This document shows, one piece after another, positions 56,201 to 64,000 of a stretch of DNA of 64,000 nucleotides. The DNA is taken from positions 14,018,907-14,082,906 of the forward strand of contig NC_068351.1 of NCBI RefSeq assembly GCF_014633365.1, given 5' to 3'. Position numbers and translations under genes: made by a program. Position 1 is the stretch's first letter; each line of letters begins with the position of its first letter. The notes under the pieces are model-generated. The model worked only from the letters and a program-made list of their open reading frames with translations. It was not told the DNA's origin and did no database searches. Origin of the DNA: Diospyros lotus. Its lineage: Eukaryota; Streptophyta; Magnoliopsida; Ericales; Ebenaceae.

Positions 56201-59200
56201 TTGACACACTCCAACAAAATAAGATTGTCAAACGTAAGAACCGACATCTTTTAGAAGTGGCCAGATCATTCTTGTTTTCTTCAAATGTTCTTAAATACTT
56301 TTGGGGTGAAACTATTCTTATGGCCACCTATCTCATCAATAGAATGCCTTCACGCACTCTTCATCAAACACCAAGTCAACTTCTTCTTCAATCTTTCCCA
56401 CACTCTCAGTTCTCGCACACATTCCCCTAAAGGTCTTTGGTTGTTCTATTTTTGTCCATGTTCATCACTAATTTCGAAGCAAGCTTGATCCCAAATCCAT
56501 CAAATGCATATTTCTTGGTTACTCTCCTTATAAAAAAGGTTGCAAATATTATTCCCCATAATATAAACGATTTTTCACTTCAATAGATGTAACTGTTTTT
56601 GAAAATCAGCCCTATTATTCCAAAATTGATATTCAAGGGGAGGACACTCTAAATATTCCCTAGGAATATCATTTTTGGTACATTTCTTCCATCTCTAGTC
56701 CTTTCATCTTGAGCCAATAGTAGCAACAACAACCTGGTCCATCCAATTCAAGTTCACAACCTGATCCAAATCCTTCCACCAGTCACCATCCTTTCCATCC
56801 CCATACCAATGAACTTCAAATTTACTATTGGAGGAAGTCTAATCAAGAAGGGATTGAACAACGAAAATGTCTTGGGACTAACCAAGACCCTAACCTGGAT
56901 GCAATGGTAAGTGGAGGTAATTCCAATGATAAACCTATTGATGATGAACTCAATTGGCCCATAGCATTGAGAAAGGGTGTCAAATCATGCACACAACACC
57001 CAATTCAAAACTATATATCAAATAAGGGTCTTTCACCTATCTTTAGTACATTTGTTTCAAGTATGGACAAAGTGTAGGTCCTTAACAACATACAGGACGC
57101 CTTTCAACAACCAGTGGAAGAAAGTTGTTCTTGAGAAAATTCAAGCCTTGGAGAAGAATAAGAGTTGAGATATTACAGAATTACTATTTGAAAAGAATCA
57201 TGTGGGCTGCAAATGGGTGTTCACTGTGAAATATAGAGGAGATGGGCAGATTGAAAGATATAATACCCGACTTGTGGCAAAGGGCTTCACACAGTCTTAT
57301 GGTATCGATTACCAAGAGATACTCACCCCAATGGCTAAGCTAAATACCATCAAAGTATTGCTCTCCCTAGTTACAAATTTGGATTGGCCTCTCTACTAAT
57401 TAGATGTGAAGAATGCATTCTTAAATGGAGACCTAGAAGAAGAAGTTTACATAGACTCTAGATTTGAAACTAACATTACAAAGAACAAGGTATGTAGACT
57501 AAAGAGATCACTTTATGGACTCAAATAGTCTCCTAGAGCCTGGTTCAAAAAATTCACAAAGGCAATCAGGAAGTATGGATATGGTCAATGCCGAGTAGAT
57601 CACACCCTCTTTGTCAAACATTTCTCAAGAGGTAAAATTTCTATCCTCATTGTCTATGTAAACGATATCATTGTCACAGGAAATAATTTTTTTGGAATGA
57701 GATACTAGGTTCAAAAAACGGGACGAACACTTAATCACATATAAAAATGTCACATCAAGCACCCAAATAGATTACTTCCTCATGAGACAAGAGGACCGGG
57801 CATGTTGTAGGGATTGTAAGGTGATACCAAGAGAGTGTTTGACTACTCAACATAGACTTCTAGTACTTGACGTCCAAGTAAGAAATTGGAAGAGAAAAAA
57901 TCACATAAAACAAAATCCAAGAATTAGGTGGTGGGATTTAAAAGGGGAGAAACAACTAATCTTCAAAGAAAAATTAAGGGGTAGAAGAGAATGGAATGGA
58001 GAAGGACAGACAAACCAAATGTGGAGAAAAATGGCTAATGCCCTAAGAAACACAGCAAAGGTAGTGCTTGGAGAGACAAATGGTAGAGCCCCTAACCTTA
58101 AGGAGTCTTGGTGGTGGAATGAAGAAGTGCAATTGAAAATTAAAAATAAGAAAAATTGCTATAAGGCTGTATATCAGTGCAACAATGAAGAAAATCAAAA
58201 AAATTATAAAGAATAAAAAAAGGCAACAAAAAAAGCTATTAGTGAAGCAAGGTCAAAAGCATACGAGAATCTATATAAACGACTTGATATAAAAGATGGA
58301 GAAAGGGATATATATAAATTAGCTAAAGCAAGAGAAAGAAAAACAAGGGATTTAAATCAAGTGAAATGCATAAAAGATGAAAATCAAAATGTATTAGTGA
58401 ATGAGGGAGCGATTAAGGAGAGATGGAAGGAGTATTTTACAAAATTATTCAATGATGATGGCGACACAAGAGTTAGGTTGGGATATCTTAGTAACTCCGA
58501 AGGGAACGTGAGCTATACATTTTATCGACGCATAAGTCCAAATGAAATAAGGCAAGCATTAAAAAAAGATGAAAAATCATAAGGCGGTGGGACCGGATAA
58601 TATACCAATAGAAGCATGGAAATGCATGGGAGAAGAGGGTATCTCCTGGCTAACGAAATTATTTAACGCGATTCTTAAATAAAAAAAGATGCCAGATGAG
58701 TGGAGGAAAAGTACTTTGGTCCCTATATATAAGAACAAAGGAGATGTTCAAAACTGTGAAAATTACAGAGGAATTAAGTTAATGAGCCATACCATGAAAC
58801 TCTGGGAGAGAGTAATAGAGCAGAGGCTCAGAAAAGAAACAGAGGTCTCAGAAAATTAGTTTGGTTTCATGCCTGGTAGGTCAACAATGGAAGCTATATA
58901 CCTACTGAGGCGCCTAATGGAAAGGTATCGGGATCATCAGAAGGACCTATATATGGTGTTTATAGATCTAGAAAAGACCTATGATAGGGTCCCTAGAGAA
59001 GTATTATGGAGGATTTTAGAGAAGAAAGGAGTCCGAATAGCCGATATACAAGCCCTTAAGGACATGTATCATGGTGCAGAGACAAGGGTCAGAATATGCG
59101 GAGGGGATACTGAATCGTTTAAAATTACAATAGGTTTGCATCAAGATTCTGCACTAAGTCCATACTTATTTGCTTTAGTAATGGATGAACTCACTAAAGA

Positions 59201-62200
59201 TATTCAGACAGATATGCCATGGTGTATGCTATTTGCAAACGACATAGTGTTGGTGGATGAAACAAAAGGAGTGAACACTAAGCTTGAGTTATGGAGAAAC
59301 AATTTAGAATCTAAGGGATTTAAATTAAGCAGAAAGAAAACAGAATATATGGAATGTAAATTTAGTAAGAATGCAAGAGTGGAGGATGTTATAATAAAAT
59401 TGGAAGACCAAATCTTACAAAGAAAAGACCATTTTCGATATTTGGGATCAGTGATTCAAAAAGATGGAGAAATTCACGAGGATGTCACACATAGAATTAA
59501 GGCAGGTTGGCTAAAATGGAGAAATGCATCGGGGGTGTTATGTGATGATAAAATCCCATTAAAATTGAAAAGAAAATTCTATAGGACAGTTATAAGACCA
59601 GTTTTGTTGTACGGCTCAGAATGTTGGGCAGTTAAATACCAACATGAGCAAAAGACGAGTGTAGCGGAGATGAGGATGTTAAGATGGATGTGCGGCCATA
59701 CAAGAAAAGATAAAATTAGAAATGAAGTTATTCGTAATAAGATAGGAGTAGTGCCAATAGAGGAGAAGATGAGAGAGACTAGACTAAGATGGTTTGGTCA
59801 TGTGAGAAGGAGACCAAGAGACGCCCTGTGAGGAGAGTTGATGAAATGGAACAATTAATCAAAAAAAGAGGTAGAGGCAGATCTAAGAAGACTTTGAGGG
59901 AGACATTAAAGTTTGATATGAAGTGTATGGATCTCAATGAAGATATGACAAAAGATAGAAATACATGGAAGTTTAGAATTCATGTAGCCAACCCCACATA
60001 GTGGGATAAAGGCTGGATATGTTGTTATTGTTGTTGTTGAGATACCTCAAAGAAATTATTGTAAAGGAGTTTTGAGATTAAAGATTTGGGAAACCTAAGA
60101 TATTTCTTAGGCATGGAAAAAGATTGGATTTCGATCTCCCAAAGGAAGTATATCTTAGATCTCCTAAATGAAATTTGTATGATGGGTTGCAAACTTGTGG
60201 ACACTCCCATGGAATCTACTACAAAGTTAGACATTTGGCAAGGAAAGGGTTCTAGTTGATAAAGGGAGATATCAACGATTGGTGGAAAAATTTATATATT
60301 TGTCGCACACTAGATTGGATATAGGTTTTTCTATTAGTATTGTAAGCCAATTCATGAATGATCCTAAAGAACACATGAAAGTAGTGCATCGCATCCTAAG
60401 GTATCTAAAGTTAACCCCAAGCAAAGGATTGATGTTCAAGAAAACAACAAACAGAGAGGTGTATATAGTGATGCAGATTGGGCTGGCTCAATTCTTGATA
60501 GGAAGTCAACCTCTGGATATTGTTCATTTGGGTGGGGAAATCTGGTCACTTGGCGTAGTAAAAAACAGTATGTGGTCTCTCAAAGCAGTGCGGAGGCTTA
60601 GTTTAGAGCTATGGCTCATGGATTTTGTGAAGGAATATGGCTGAGAAGATTACTACAAGACTTGGAAATGAATGTTGCTAGACCAGTGAAGGTATTGTGT
60701 GACAACCAATCTGCTATTAGCATTGCTCTAAGAATCTAGTTCATCACGACCAAACAAAATATGTGGAAATTGATAGGTATTTCTTTGAGGAGAAGTTGGA
60801 AGATGGGGTATTTCAGCTTATTTATACTCCTACTAACAATCAAGTCACAAACATACTCACTAAAGCCTTGCTGAGGAAAATATTTGAAGATTTGAGGGGG
60901 AGTGTAGAGATTTTGAGTAATATCATCCTTCAGCCAACTAATTATTCAGTTTCCTATTTTCTAACCTTCCTTTCTGTAAAGTCAACCTATTTCCTAGTTT
61001 GACTAGAGAGGGTAAATCTCTCTCCCTCACAGCTACCTGTAGGTTTCCTAAATTAGTGTAGATATAATTTCCTAATTGTAGTGTACATACTAGGAAACTG
61101 GTAAAGATGTGTGCTGCATATATATTCCGTTCACTATGATGAATAAAATTAGTTCTTCTCCCTAAAATTTCTGCATACCTAAATGCTGATAAACAAATGG
61201 GGGCAGTTGATGCGAAATTTCAGTCCTAAATTTAGTCCTCCTTATTCTTAATGAGTCCATTTGTTCTCGAAGTATGCAGCTTTTGCTTCATATATTCAAT
61301 TATAAGGTCTTCTACATTCTCTTTGATATTCTGGATTACTTTGCCATCATACATTTTTGAATCCCTTGGAGGGTTGAGAAATAGTTGATATTAATGTAAA
61401 ACAGATCCAGAGAAAGTTTGTGAGAGACAAGGCACTGTGGATGGTTTTAATAATTTAGGTACAAGTCTTGAGCTGGGACCTTAATGTGAAAAGATATGGT
61501 TTTGAGCTTGAGAGAAGACCATGTTTAGGTGACTTTTCCTGCTCAACTACAAAAACTTATTTGATTGCACTTTTGTTACCCACAAACAAGAAAAAAAATA
61601 ATTGCACTCTTGTTAATAGAGAAAACATTCCTTGGAAGGGAAGGCTTGTATGGTAAAGATTGTTGGACGAAGAACAATATGTTGAAAATATGTGCATAGC
61701 AAAATGAGGATTTCTAAATTGATGAATGATGTCACAAAATGGCTAAAAAAATAACAACTATATGGTTCTGATAGCATCTAGTGAGGAGAATTCAAAGGAA
61801 AGGCATTTGAGATGGCTTGATCACATGCAATATAGGCAGGTTAACTAGAGAGAAGCACTTACTGAAAATTTATAAAAAGAACTTACACTTCCCCCCTCCC
61901 CATTCCCCCACCCCCCCCCCCCCCCCCCAAAAAAAAAAAAAATAATAATAATAATAATAAAAAAATAAAAAAAGAAAAAGAAAAGAAAACCAGAGAAAAG
62001 CAACCAACCCCAAGTTAAATAATGTTAGACAACGGCTATATGAGGATATCAAAATGGATAAATGGTGTGATGAAATTAATAAAATAGCAAATGAGTTATT
62101 TAGGGGAAGTAATAAGTGACATCAGTTGAACATGATACAACGGCAAGGCATATGAGATGGTTGGGTCACATGCGACATAGGCTGGGGTGTTTCCGAGAAG

Positions 62201-64000
62201 ATGAATCTACATATCCAAACCCAAGATAGTTAGATAGCCTGTTGGTTTTGTGCCTATGGAACATAAAAAGTGCAAAACAAAATGTAAATGTAAACTCCTG
62301 TTTTTTATGTTTTTGAGGTAAAATTAAACGTTGGCACATAAGGAATTTCAAGTTTACAATTAAAATATTTTATAAAATGGGAATCAGTGAACTGTAGAAA
62401 CATGGGCTTGAAACAACTGATGATTATTAAGAGAATGAAAATCCTTTATTCCCTGTTTGGGATAATAAATAATTTTTTGCAGTGATTTTAGTGCAGGTGG
62501 CTATATTTCTCATTCAAAGGAATCGCCATGCTCTGATTGGTAGAGCAATTGACAATCATGATATGGAAAAGGTTCTACATTTTCTGAGAAATGACCCGGT
62601 AAACTCTATGCTGATACCCTCTTAAATAACTTTTGTCGTCTAAGTTCCATAATAAAAAACTCTTGTTATAGGTAGTAGATGCTGTATATGATTGCAAAAG
62701 TGAGGTGATTGGGCCTGGATTTTTCCGATTTAAGGCTGAGATAGGTGAGCTTGGTTATCATATCCTATTCTTTCTGCATTTTCAATTATGTTATTGAATA
62801 TATAGTACCAATAGATTATATGTGACATTTCCTTTTGGTAATGATCCTACATGCCCCTTTTAAAATGTTGGAACCAGTAGTTTCAATAATCTTGATCATA
62901 TATTTTGTATCGAATTCATTGTTATGTATCACCAAGATCAGTAATAATCGAGATCTTGTATTCATTGTTGCAGAAAACTAATTGGGTTTTGCTTGATTTC
63001 TTGACAACTCAGTTTCAACACTCTTTACTGGTAACTAGATGTATCCAAGGCATGGATGCTGGGCAGCGTTTGATATGAATTACTTTTGCCTTTGTACAGG
63101 TTATTGTAATTTTACTAGTAGAATATCTCTGTCAATGTAACTGGTACTTTCCAAGATAAAAAGGAAAGAAAGAAATGGCTATTACTGTAACCATAGGTTC
63201 AAATGCTAAACTTATAAGCCAGTTGACCAGAATATAGAAGCCTGCCCTGGTGATGAGCATTAGTAGTTTTCAGCAATACCATAAATTTTGAGCTAGCTAC
63301 CCAACTGCGTTTCAGGACTTTGTGATATTGGAATGTATTCTGCCACTGAAAAGGGGAAAAAGAAATGTGACCCATTGAAGTTCTGTGTTGCAGATTTCAA
63401 TGGTGTGGTGCTGGTGCAGAATTATCTGAACAGAGCAGGACGTGAAGAGTGGGCCAGACAGGTTATTATGTTTCCTTATTATTTTTTACGTGTTTTATCC
63501 TTTGGCACTTTTGTTGGCGGCAACCATGGACGTATATTTTTATGAAATTGTAAAGAACTTCTTTAGTCTTTGCGCATAGAATGTAGTTCCTAGAGAAGAT
63601 AATTTAGGCCATCCTATTGTATTTAAGGTGGTTACTGGTCCTCATCAGACAGAAACCGCTGGTCCAATATTTTCTGTGACCTGATAAGCTATACATTCCG
63701 CATGTGGTTTTTATGTACTAGACTAATTCTTTTGTTAGGTTTCTAGTTGTCCAGGCAATTATAAATATAAGACAACTCACAACTTTTCTTTCCTGATTTA
63801 GACAAGGACCAAGAAGGTCCTTTTAAGTGCACCAGGTGGAGCGTTTTTATTGTCATTTGATATGCTTATAAAGGCACCTTTTTCTTTTTTTTGCTATGTT
63901 TATAAAAGTGCTTTTGGATGCTTGAATATGGTGCTTATAGTGTTTACAATGCATTGGCATCTGGGAAATATACCCATTATTCGAATGCACAAATTCAGTG
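41261..64000 (+). CDS. MTPC4: MTPC4-like cation diffusion facilitator, 3' end missing
   Basis: Eleven exons are visible with consistent phase: 41261-41603, 41686-41740, 44059-44191, 44300-44355, 45884-45998, 46117-46174, 46283-46401, 46712-46831, 62497-62598, 62672-62744 and 63394-63461. They give about 414 residues; the family protein is a little over 450, so one or more 3' exons lie beyond the window. The N-terminal ~130 residues are basic and rich in Ser, Arg and Phe, as in an organelle-targeting sequence. Membrane segments follow: [52 protein letters not shown] and [14 protein letters not shown]2 carries H169-S-I-A-D173, the CDF metal site; TM5 opens with E-D-G-A-A-V in place of the usual HxxxD. 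The last exons ([32 protein letters not shown]) match the cytosolic C-terminus of the MTPC4/ZNT9 branch. Zinc-type transport is inferred from the family. The start is the first in-frame ATG; an upstream TTG was ignored. Confidence 0.9.
42706..42741 (+). mobile_element. Trace of an RTE LINE 3' end
   Basis: CATGTAGCCGACATCACTTA followed by ATGGGATAAAGCTTGG is a mutated match to the last conserved stretch of the LINE ending at 60037 (CATGTAGCCAACCCCACATA, GTGGGATAAAGGCTGG). Only this short end remains. Confidence 0.6.
42781..42915 (+). mobile_element. Au-type SINE, decayed
   Basis: Starts GAGCCTTAGTAACAACTGTA (the A-box head), passes GGTCTGAATTATGGAAACAC (B-box region) and continues CTTTGCAGAGTAAGGCAAGG, TTGTGTACAAAAATGACC. 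The order and spacing match the widespread plant Au SINE as I remember it. It lies in MTPC4 intron 2 in sense orientation. Confidence 0.72.
44356..45883 (+). other. MTPC4 intron 4 with a SINE copy
   Basis: Starts GTGAGTGTTTC and ends TATGTTCGCAG. It includes the Au-type SINE at 45243-45343; otherwise no structure seen. Confidence 0.8.
45243..45343 (+). mobile_element. Au-type SINE, 3'-truncated
   Basis: Reads TGAGCCATAGGAGCAGCGGG, TAAGGTTGTTTCTTTGC, then CAAGTTCGAGTTGTGAAAAC and AAGGTAAGGTTGTC. This is the Au SINE head and B-box region; the 3' third is missing. Confidence 0.7.
46966..47238 (+). repeat. Copia 5' LTR (MTPC4 intron 8)
   Basis: 273 bp, TGTAGAGATTTCGAG to CCTAAAATTTATGCA; adjoins the primer-binding site. 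Confidence 0.95.
47239..47250 (+). other. Primer-binding site, initiator tRNA-Met
   Basis: TGGTATCAGAGC directly after the 5' LTR. Confidence 0.93.
47334..48250 (+). pseudogene. Copia gag, broken, with a 73 bp duplication
   Basis: [20 protein letters not shown] and DYLTGA mark the UBN2-type gag start. Stops follow at about 47610 and 47649. A 73 bp tandem duplication (GGGAAGCTGCTAAGGA at 47716 and 47789) shifts the frame. A zinc knuckle, [18 protein letters not shown], ends exactly where the gypsy element enters. Confidence 0.85.
48256..48529 (+). repeat. Gypsy 5' LTR, internally deleted
   Basis: Starts TGTTACGACC and ends CACTACTGCGACA. Compared with the 3' LTR, about 175 bp between CGAC and TTGGGCAG-like sequence are missing. 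Confidence 0.88.
49122..49760 (+). pseudogene. Gypsy gag and zinc knuckle
   Basis: [37 protein letters not shown] and [20 protein letters not shown] form the capsid (retrotransposon gag) core at 49122-49418. After a stop, a CCHC knuckle [15 protein letters not shown] lies at about 49677-49721. Confidence 0.88.
49880..50400 (+). pseudogene. Gypsy protease, frameshifted
   Basis: [15 protein letters not shown] keeps the DSG catalytic triplet at about 49905. The frame then shifts to continue [18 protein letters not shown] and ends FEADVR, then resumes with [20 protein letters not shown] after another break, as in gypsy protease-RT linkers. Confidence 0.8.
50429..51472 (+). pseudogene. Gypsy reverse transcriptase and RNase H start
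   Basis: [16 protein letters not shown], then a stop, [11 protein letters not shown], another stop, and a 215-codon frame with [18 protein letters not shown], the catalytic FFDD box (in FFDDNLIY), [24 protein letters not shown] thumb sequence and RNase H start [20 protein letters not shown]. The catalytic Asp pair is intact; the frame is not. Confidence 0.9.
51473..52680 (+). pseudogene. Gypsy RNase H end and integrase, broken
   Basis: [14 protein letters not shown] (RNase H) at about 51600, [20 protein letters not shown] (zinc-binding start) near 51980, [17 protein letters not shown] core near 52250, [10 protein letters not shown] (catalytic Asp) near 52374 and [13 protein letters not shown] near 52475, where the catalytic Glu has become Lys. 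Several in-frame stops. Confidence 0.85.
52687..53186 (+). pseudogene. Gypsy integrase C-terminus and chromodomain
   Basis: [40 protein letters not shown] and a chromodomain with [20 protein letters not shown] then CNTWEY. The chromodomain is the mark of chromoviruses and in such elements guides integration to histone-marked chromatin. Confidence 0.88.
53258..53708 (+). repeat. Gypsy 3' LTR
   Basis: 451 bp from TTTCACGACAACACTTCC (the expected TG start has become TT) to CACTACCGTGACA. Matches the 5' LTR except for the latter's deletion and scattered substitutions. Confidence 0.88.
53714..54800 (+). pseudogene. Copia protease and integrase start, broken
   Basis: Resumes the copia gag after the gypsy element ([20 protein letters not shown]). 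The frame 53823-54596 has [20 protein letters not shown], a protease site where the catalytic Asp is replaced, then [17 protein letters not shown] (pre-integrase) and CEICQYSKH (zinc-binding). The core continues brokenly to [14 protein letters not shown] (catalytic Asp) at about 54755. Confidence 0.88.
55060..55360 (+). other. Gene-like fragment inside the hAT element
   Basis: GC-richer than its surroundings, with CT-rich leader-like sequence, then ATG at 55306 opening [16 protein letters not shown] and a good donor site AAG|GTAACTT at 55354. This looks like the 5' UTR and first coding exon of a host gene carried by the transposon, or the remains of the element's own first exon. I do not recognise the peptide. 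Confidence 0.4.
55731..55755. repeat. (AC)n microsatellite
   Basis: About 12 CA/AC units within the hAT-type element. Confidence 0.93.
56185..57697 (+). pseudogene. Copia integrase end and reverse transcriptase start
   Basis: The integrase resumes after the hAT insertion ([37 protein letters not shown]). RT blocks include [54 protein letters not shown] and SLYGLK. The catalytic box reads YVND, so one Asp is lost. Stops interrupt at 57398 and 57527. The LINE enters just after this box. Confidence 0.88.
57706..58582 (+). pseudogene. LINE endonuclease end and linker
   Basis: [37 protein letters not shown], a Lys/Asn-rich linker to 58216, a stop, then [20 protein letters not shown] and a pre-RT stretch to 58582. 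Matches the family copy in GATA intron 3. Confidence 0.88.
58583..60001 (+). pseudogene. LINE reverse transcriptase, mostly open
   Basis: After [18 protein letters not shown] sequence near 58583, a 320-codon frame (58869-59831) holds [53 protein letters not shown] and [13 protein letters not shown], where the FADD-type box reads FAND and lacks its first Asp. [16 protein letters not shown] and [12 protein letters not shown] are the conserved C-terminal blocks. A one-base shift near 59829 moves the tail to a second frame ending at 60001. Confidence 0.92.
60046..60902 (+). pseudogene. Copia RT end and RNase H, broken
   Basis: Sequence resumes after the LINE with [10 protein letters not shown], a one-base shift, then [13 protein letters not shown]. 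RNase H blocks follow: [18 protein letters not shown], a shifted AEAEYRAMA-type stretch near 60595, [13 protein letters not shown] near 60690 and [17 protein letters not shown]. Ends in the purine tract. Confidence 0.85.
60903..61175 (+). repeat. Copia 3' LTR (MTPC4 intron 8)
   Basis: 273 bp, TGTAGAGATTTTGAG to CCTAAAATTTCTGCA; preceded by the purine tract at about 60894-60902. Confidence 0.95.
61181..62496 (+). other. Rest of MTPC4 intron 8 with two LINE-tail traces
   Basis: Two similar stretches, about 61700-61840 and 62040-62185, each contain GAGATGGyTTGrTCACATGC followed by an A/T-rich ATAGG ending, which translates to LRWLDHM and MRWLGHM, the RTE LINE C-terminal block (LRWFGHV at 59785). 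Between them lie an 18-base C run and an AATAAT repeat. I infer a decayed, locally duplicated LINE tail. Confidence 0.5.
61911..61971. repeat. C18 run, A run and AATAAT repeat
   Basis: CCCCCCCCCCCCCCCCCC at 61911-61928, then A13 and several ATA/AAT units. Low complexity. Confidence 0.9.
63462..64000 (+). other. MTPC4 intron 11, continues past the window
   Basis: Begins GTTATTATG after the exon ending EEWARQ. The remaining C-terminal exon(s) expected from the family are not found before the window ends. Confidence 0.7.

Larger units (their letters stand above)
57706..60037 (+). mobile_element. RTE-type LINE, 5'-truncated, inside the copia RT
   Basis: 2,332 bp bounded by the 8 bp duplication TGAGATAC (57698-57705 and 60038-60045). 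It begins in mid-endonuclease ([15 protein letters not shown]), so its 5' third is missing, as usual for incomplete LINE integration. It ends GTTGTTATTGTTGTTGT, with no poly-A. The protein blocks match those of the LINE at 24097-32316, so both belong to one family. Confidence 0.93.
46966..61175 (+). mobile_element. Ty1-copia LTR element carrying three insertions
   Basis: Bounded by TGTAGAGATT...CTGCA ends and the 5 bp duplication TACCT (46961-46965 and 61176-61180). LTRs of 273 bp lie at 46966-47238 and 60903-61175 and differ by roughly a tenth by eye. The primer site TGGTATCAGAGC is at 47239-47250 and a purine tract (GAGGGGGAG) precedes the right LTR. The 14.2 kb includes a gypsy element, a hAT-type element and a LINE; without them (and their target duplications) the copia element is about 5.0 kb. 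Its genes are in the usual copia order and all broken. Confidence 0.95.
46832..62496 (+). other. MTPC4 intron 8 (15.7 kb, transposon nest)
   Basis: Donor GGTAAGT after GNLLGM and acceptor TAGTGCAG before [15 protein letters not shown]. Both borders are in phase 0, and the joined peptide GNLLGM-VAIFLIQ is the continuous family sequence. Almost the whole intron is one copia element with three later insertions. Confidence 0.9.

Overview
The window is nuclear DNA of a flowering plant, most likely a eudicot: spliced genes with GT-AG introns, plant-specific families (a single-B-box BBX protein and a TIFY/CCT/GATA protein), Au-type SINEs, Ty1-copia and Ty3-gypsy elements primed by initiator tRNA-Met, RTE-type LINEs, and very AT-rich intergenic DNA with a few GC-rich islands. 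The species cannot be named from the sequence alone.

Three host genes are supported, all on the + strand. (1) 1014-1868: an intronless BBX32-like protein. (2) 19473-39939: a seven-exon GATA factor with TIFY and CCT domains (GATA24/GATA28, ZML type), about 307 residues, whose third intron is 15.1 kb. (3) 41261 to beyond 64000: a cation-diffusion-facilitator gene like MTPC4. Eleven exons are visible, with a 15.7 kb eighth intron, and the 3' end lies outside the window. As I recall the Arabidopsis map, ZML2 and MTPC4 are neighbours (At1g51600/At1g51610) and BBX32 and ZML1 lie close together (At3g21150/At3g21175), so this window seems to keep in one piece a block that is split there between two duplicated segments.

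The 17 kb between the BBX gene and the GATA gene is AT-rich. It holds a non-autonomous Helitron with recognisable ends (4482-7090) carrying a ~248 bp tandem array, a GC-rich island with a near-perfect 31 bp fold-back (7550-8750), a GC-rich minisatellite island (12720-13125), a SINE with 13 bp target duplications (13602-13779), a decayed PIF/Harbinger transposase piece (14100-14370) and several MITE-like repeats.

GATA intron 3 holds a three-level nest: a decayed gypsy-like element contains an RTE-type LINE (24097-32316, - strand, 18 bp target duplication with one mismatch), which contains a 5,001 bp copia element (26669-31669, - strand, TSD tacta). MTPC4 intron 8 holds a second nest: a copia element (46966-61175, + strand, TSD tacct) interrupted by a gypsy chromovirus (48256-53708, TSD catgg), a hAT-type element (54818-56176, TSD gcattatt) and a 5'-truncated RTE LINE (57706-60037, TSD tgagatac). 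Every element's coding region carries stops, frameshifts or lost catalytic residues. Both host genes keep clean exon phases across the giant introns, so they look functional. I found no tRNA or rRNA gene, no CRISPR array and no bacterial-type system.
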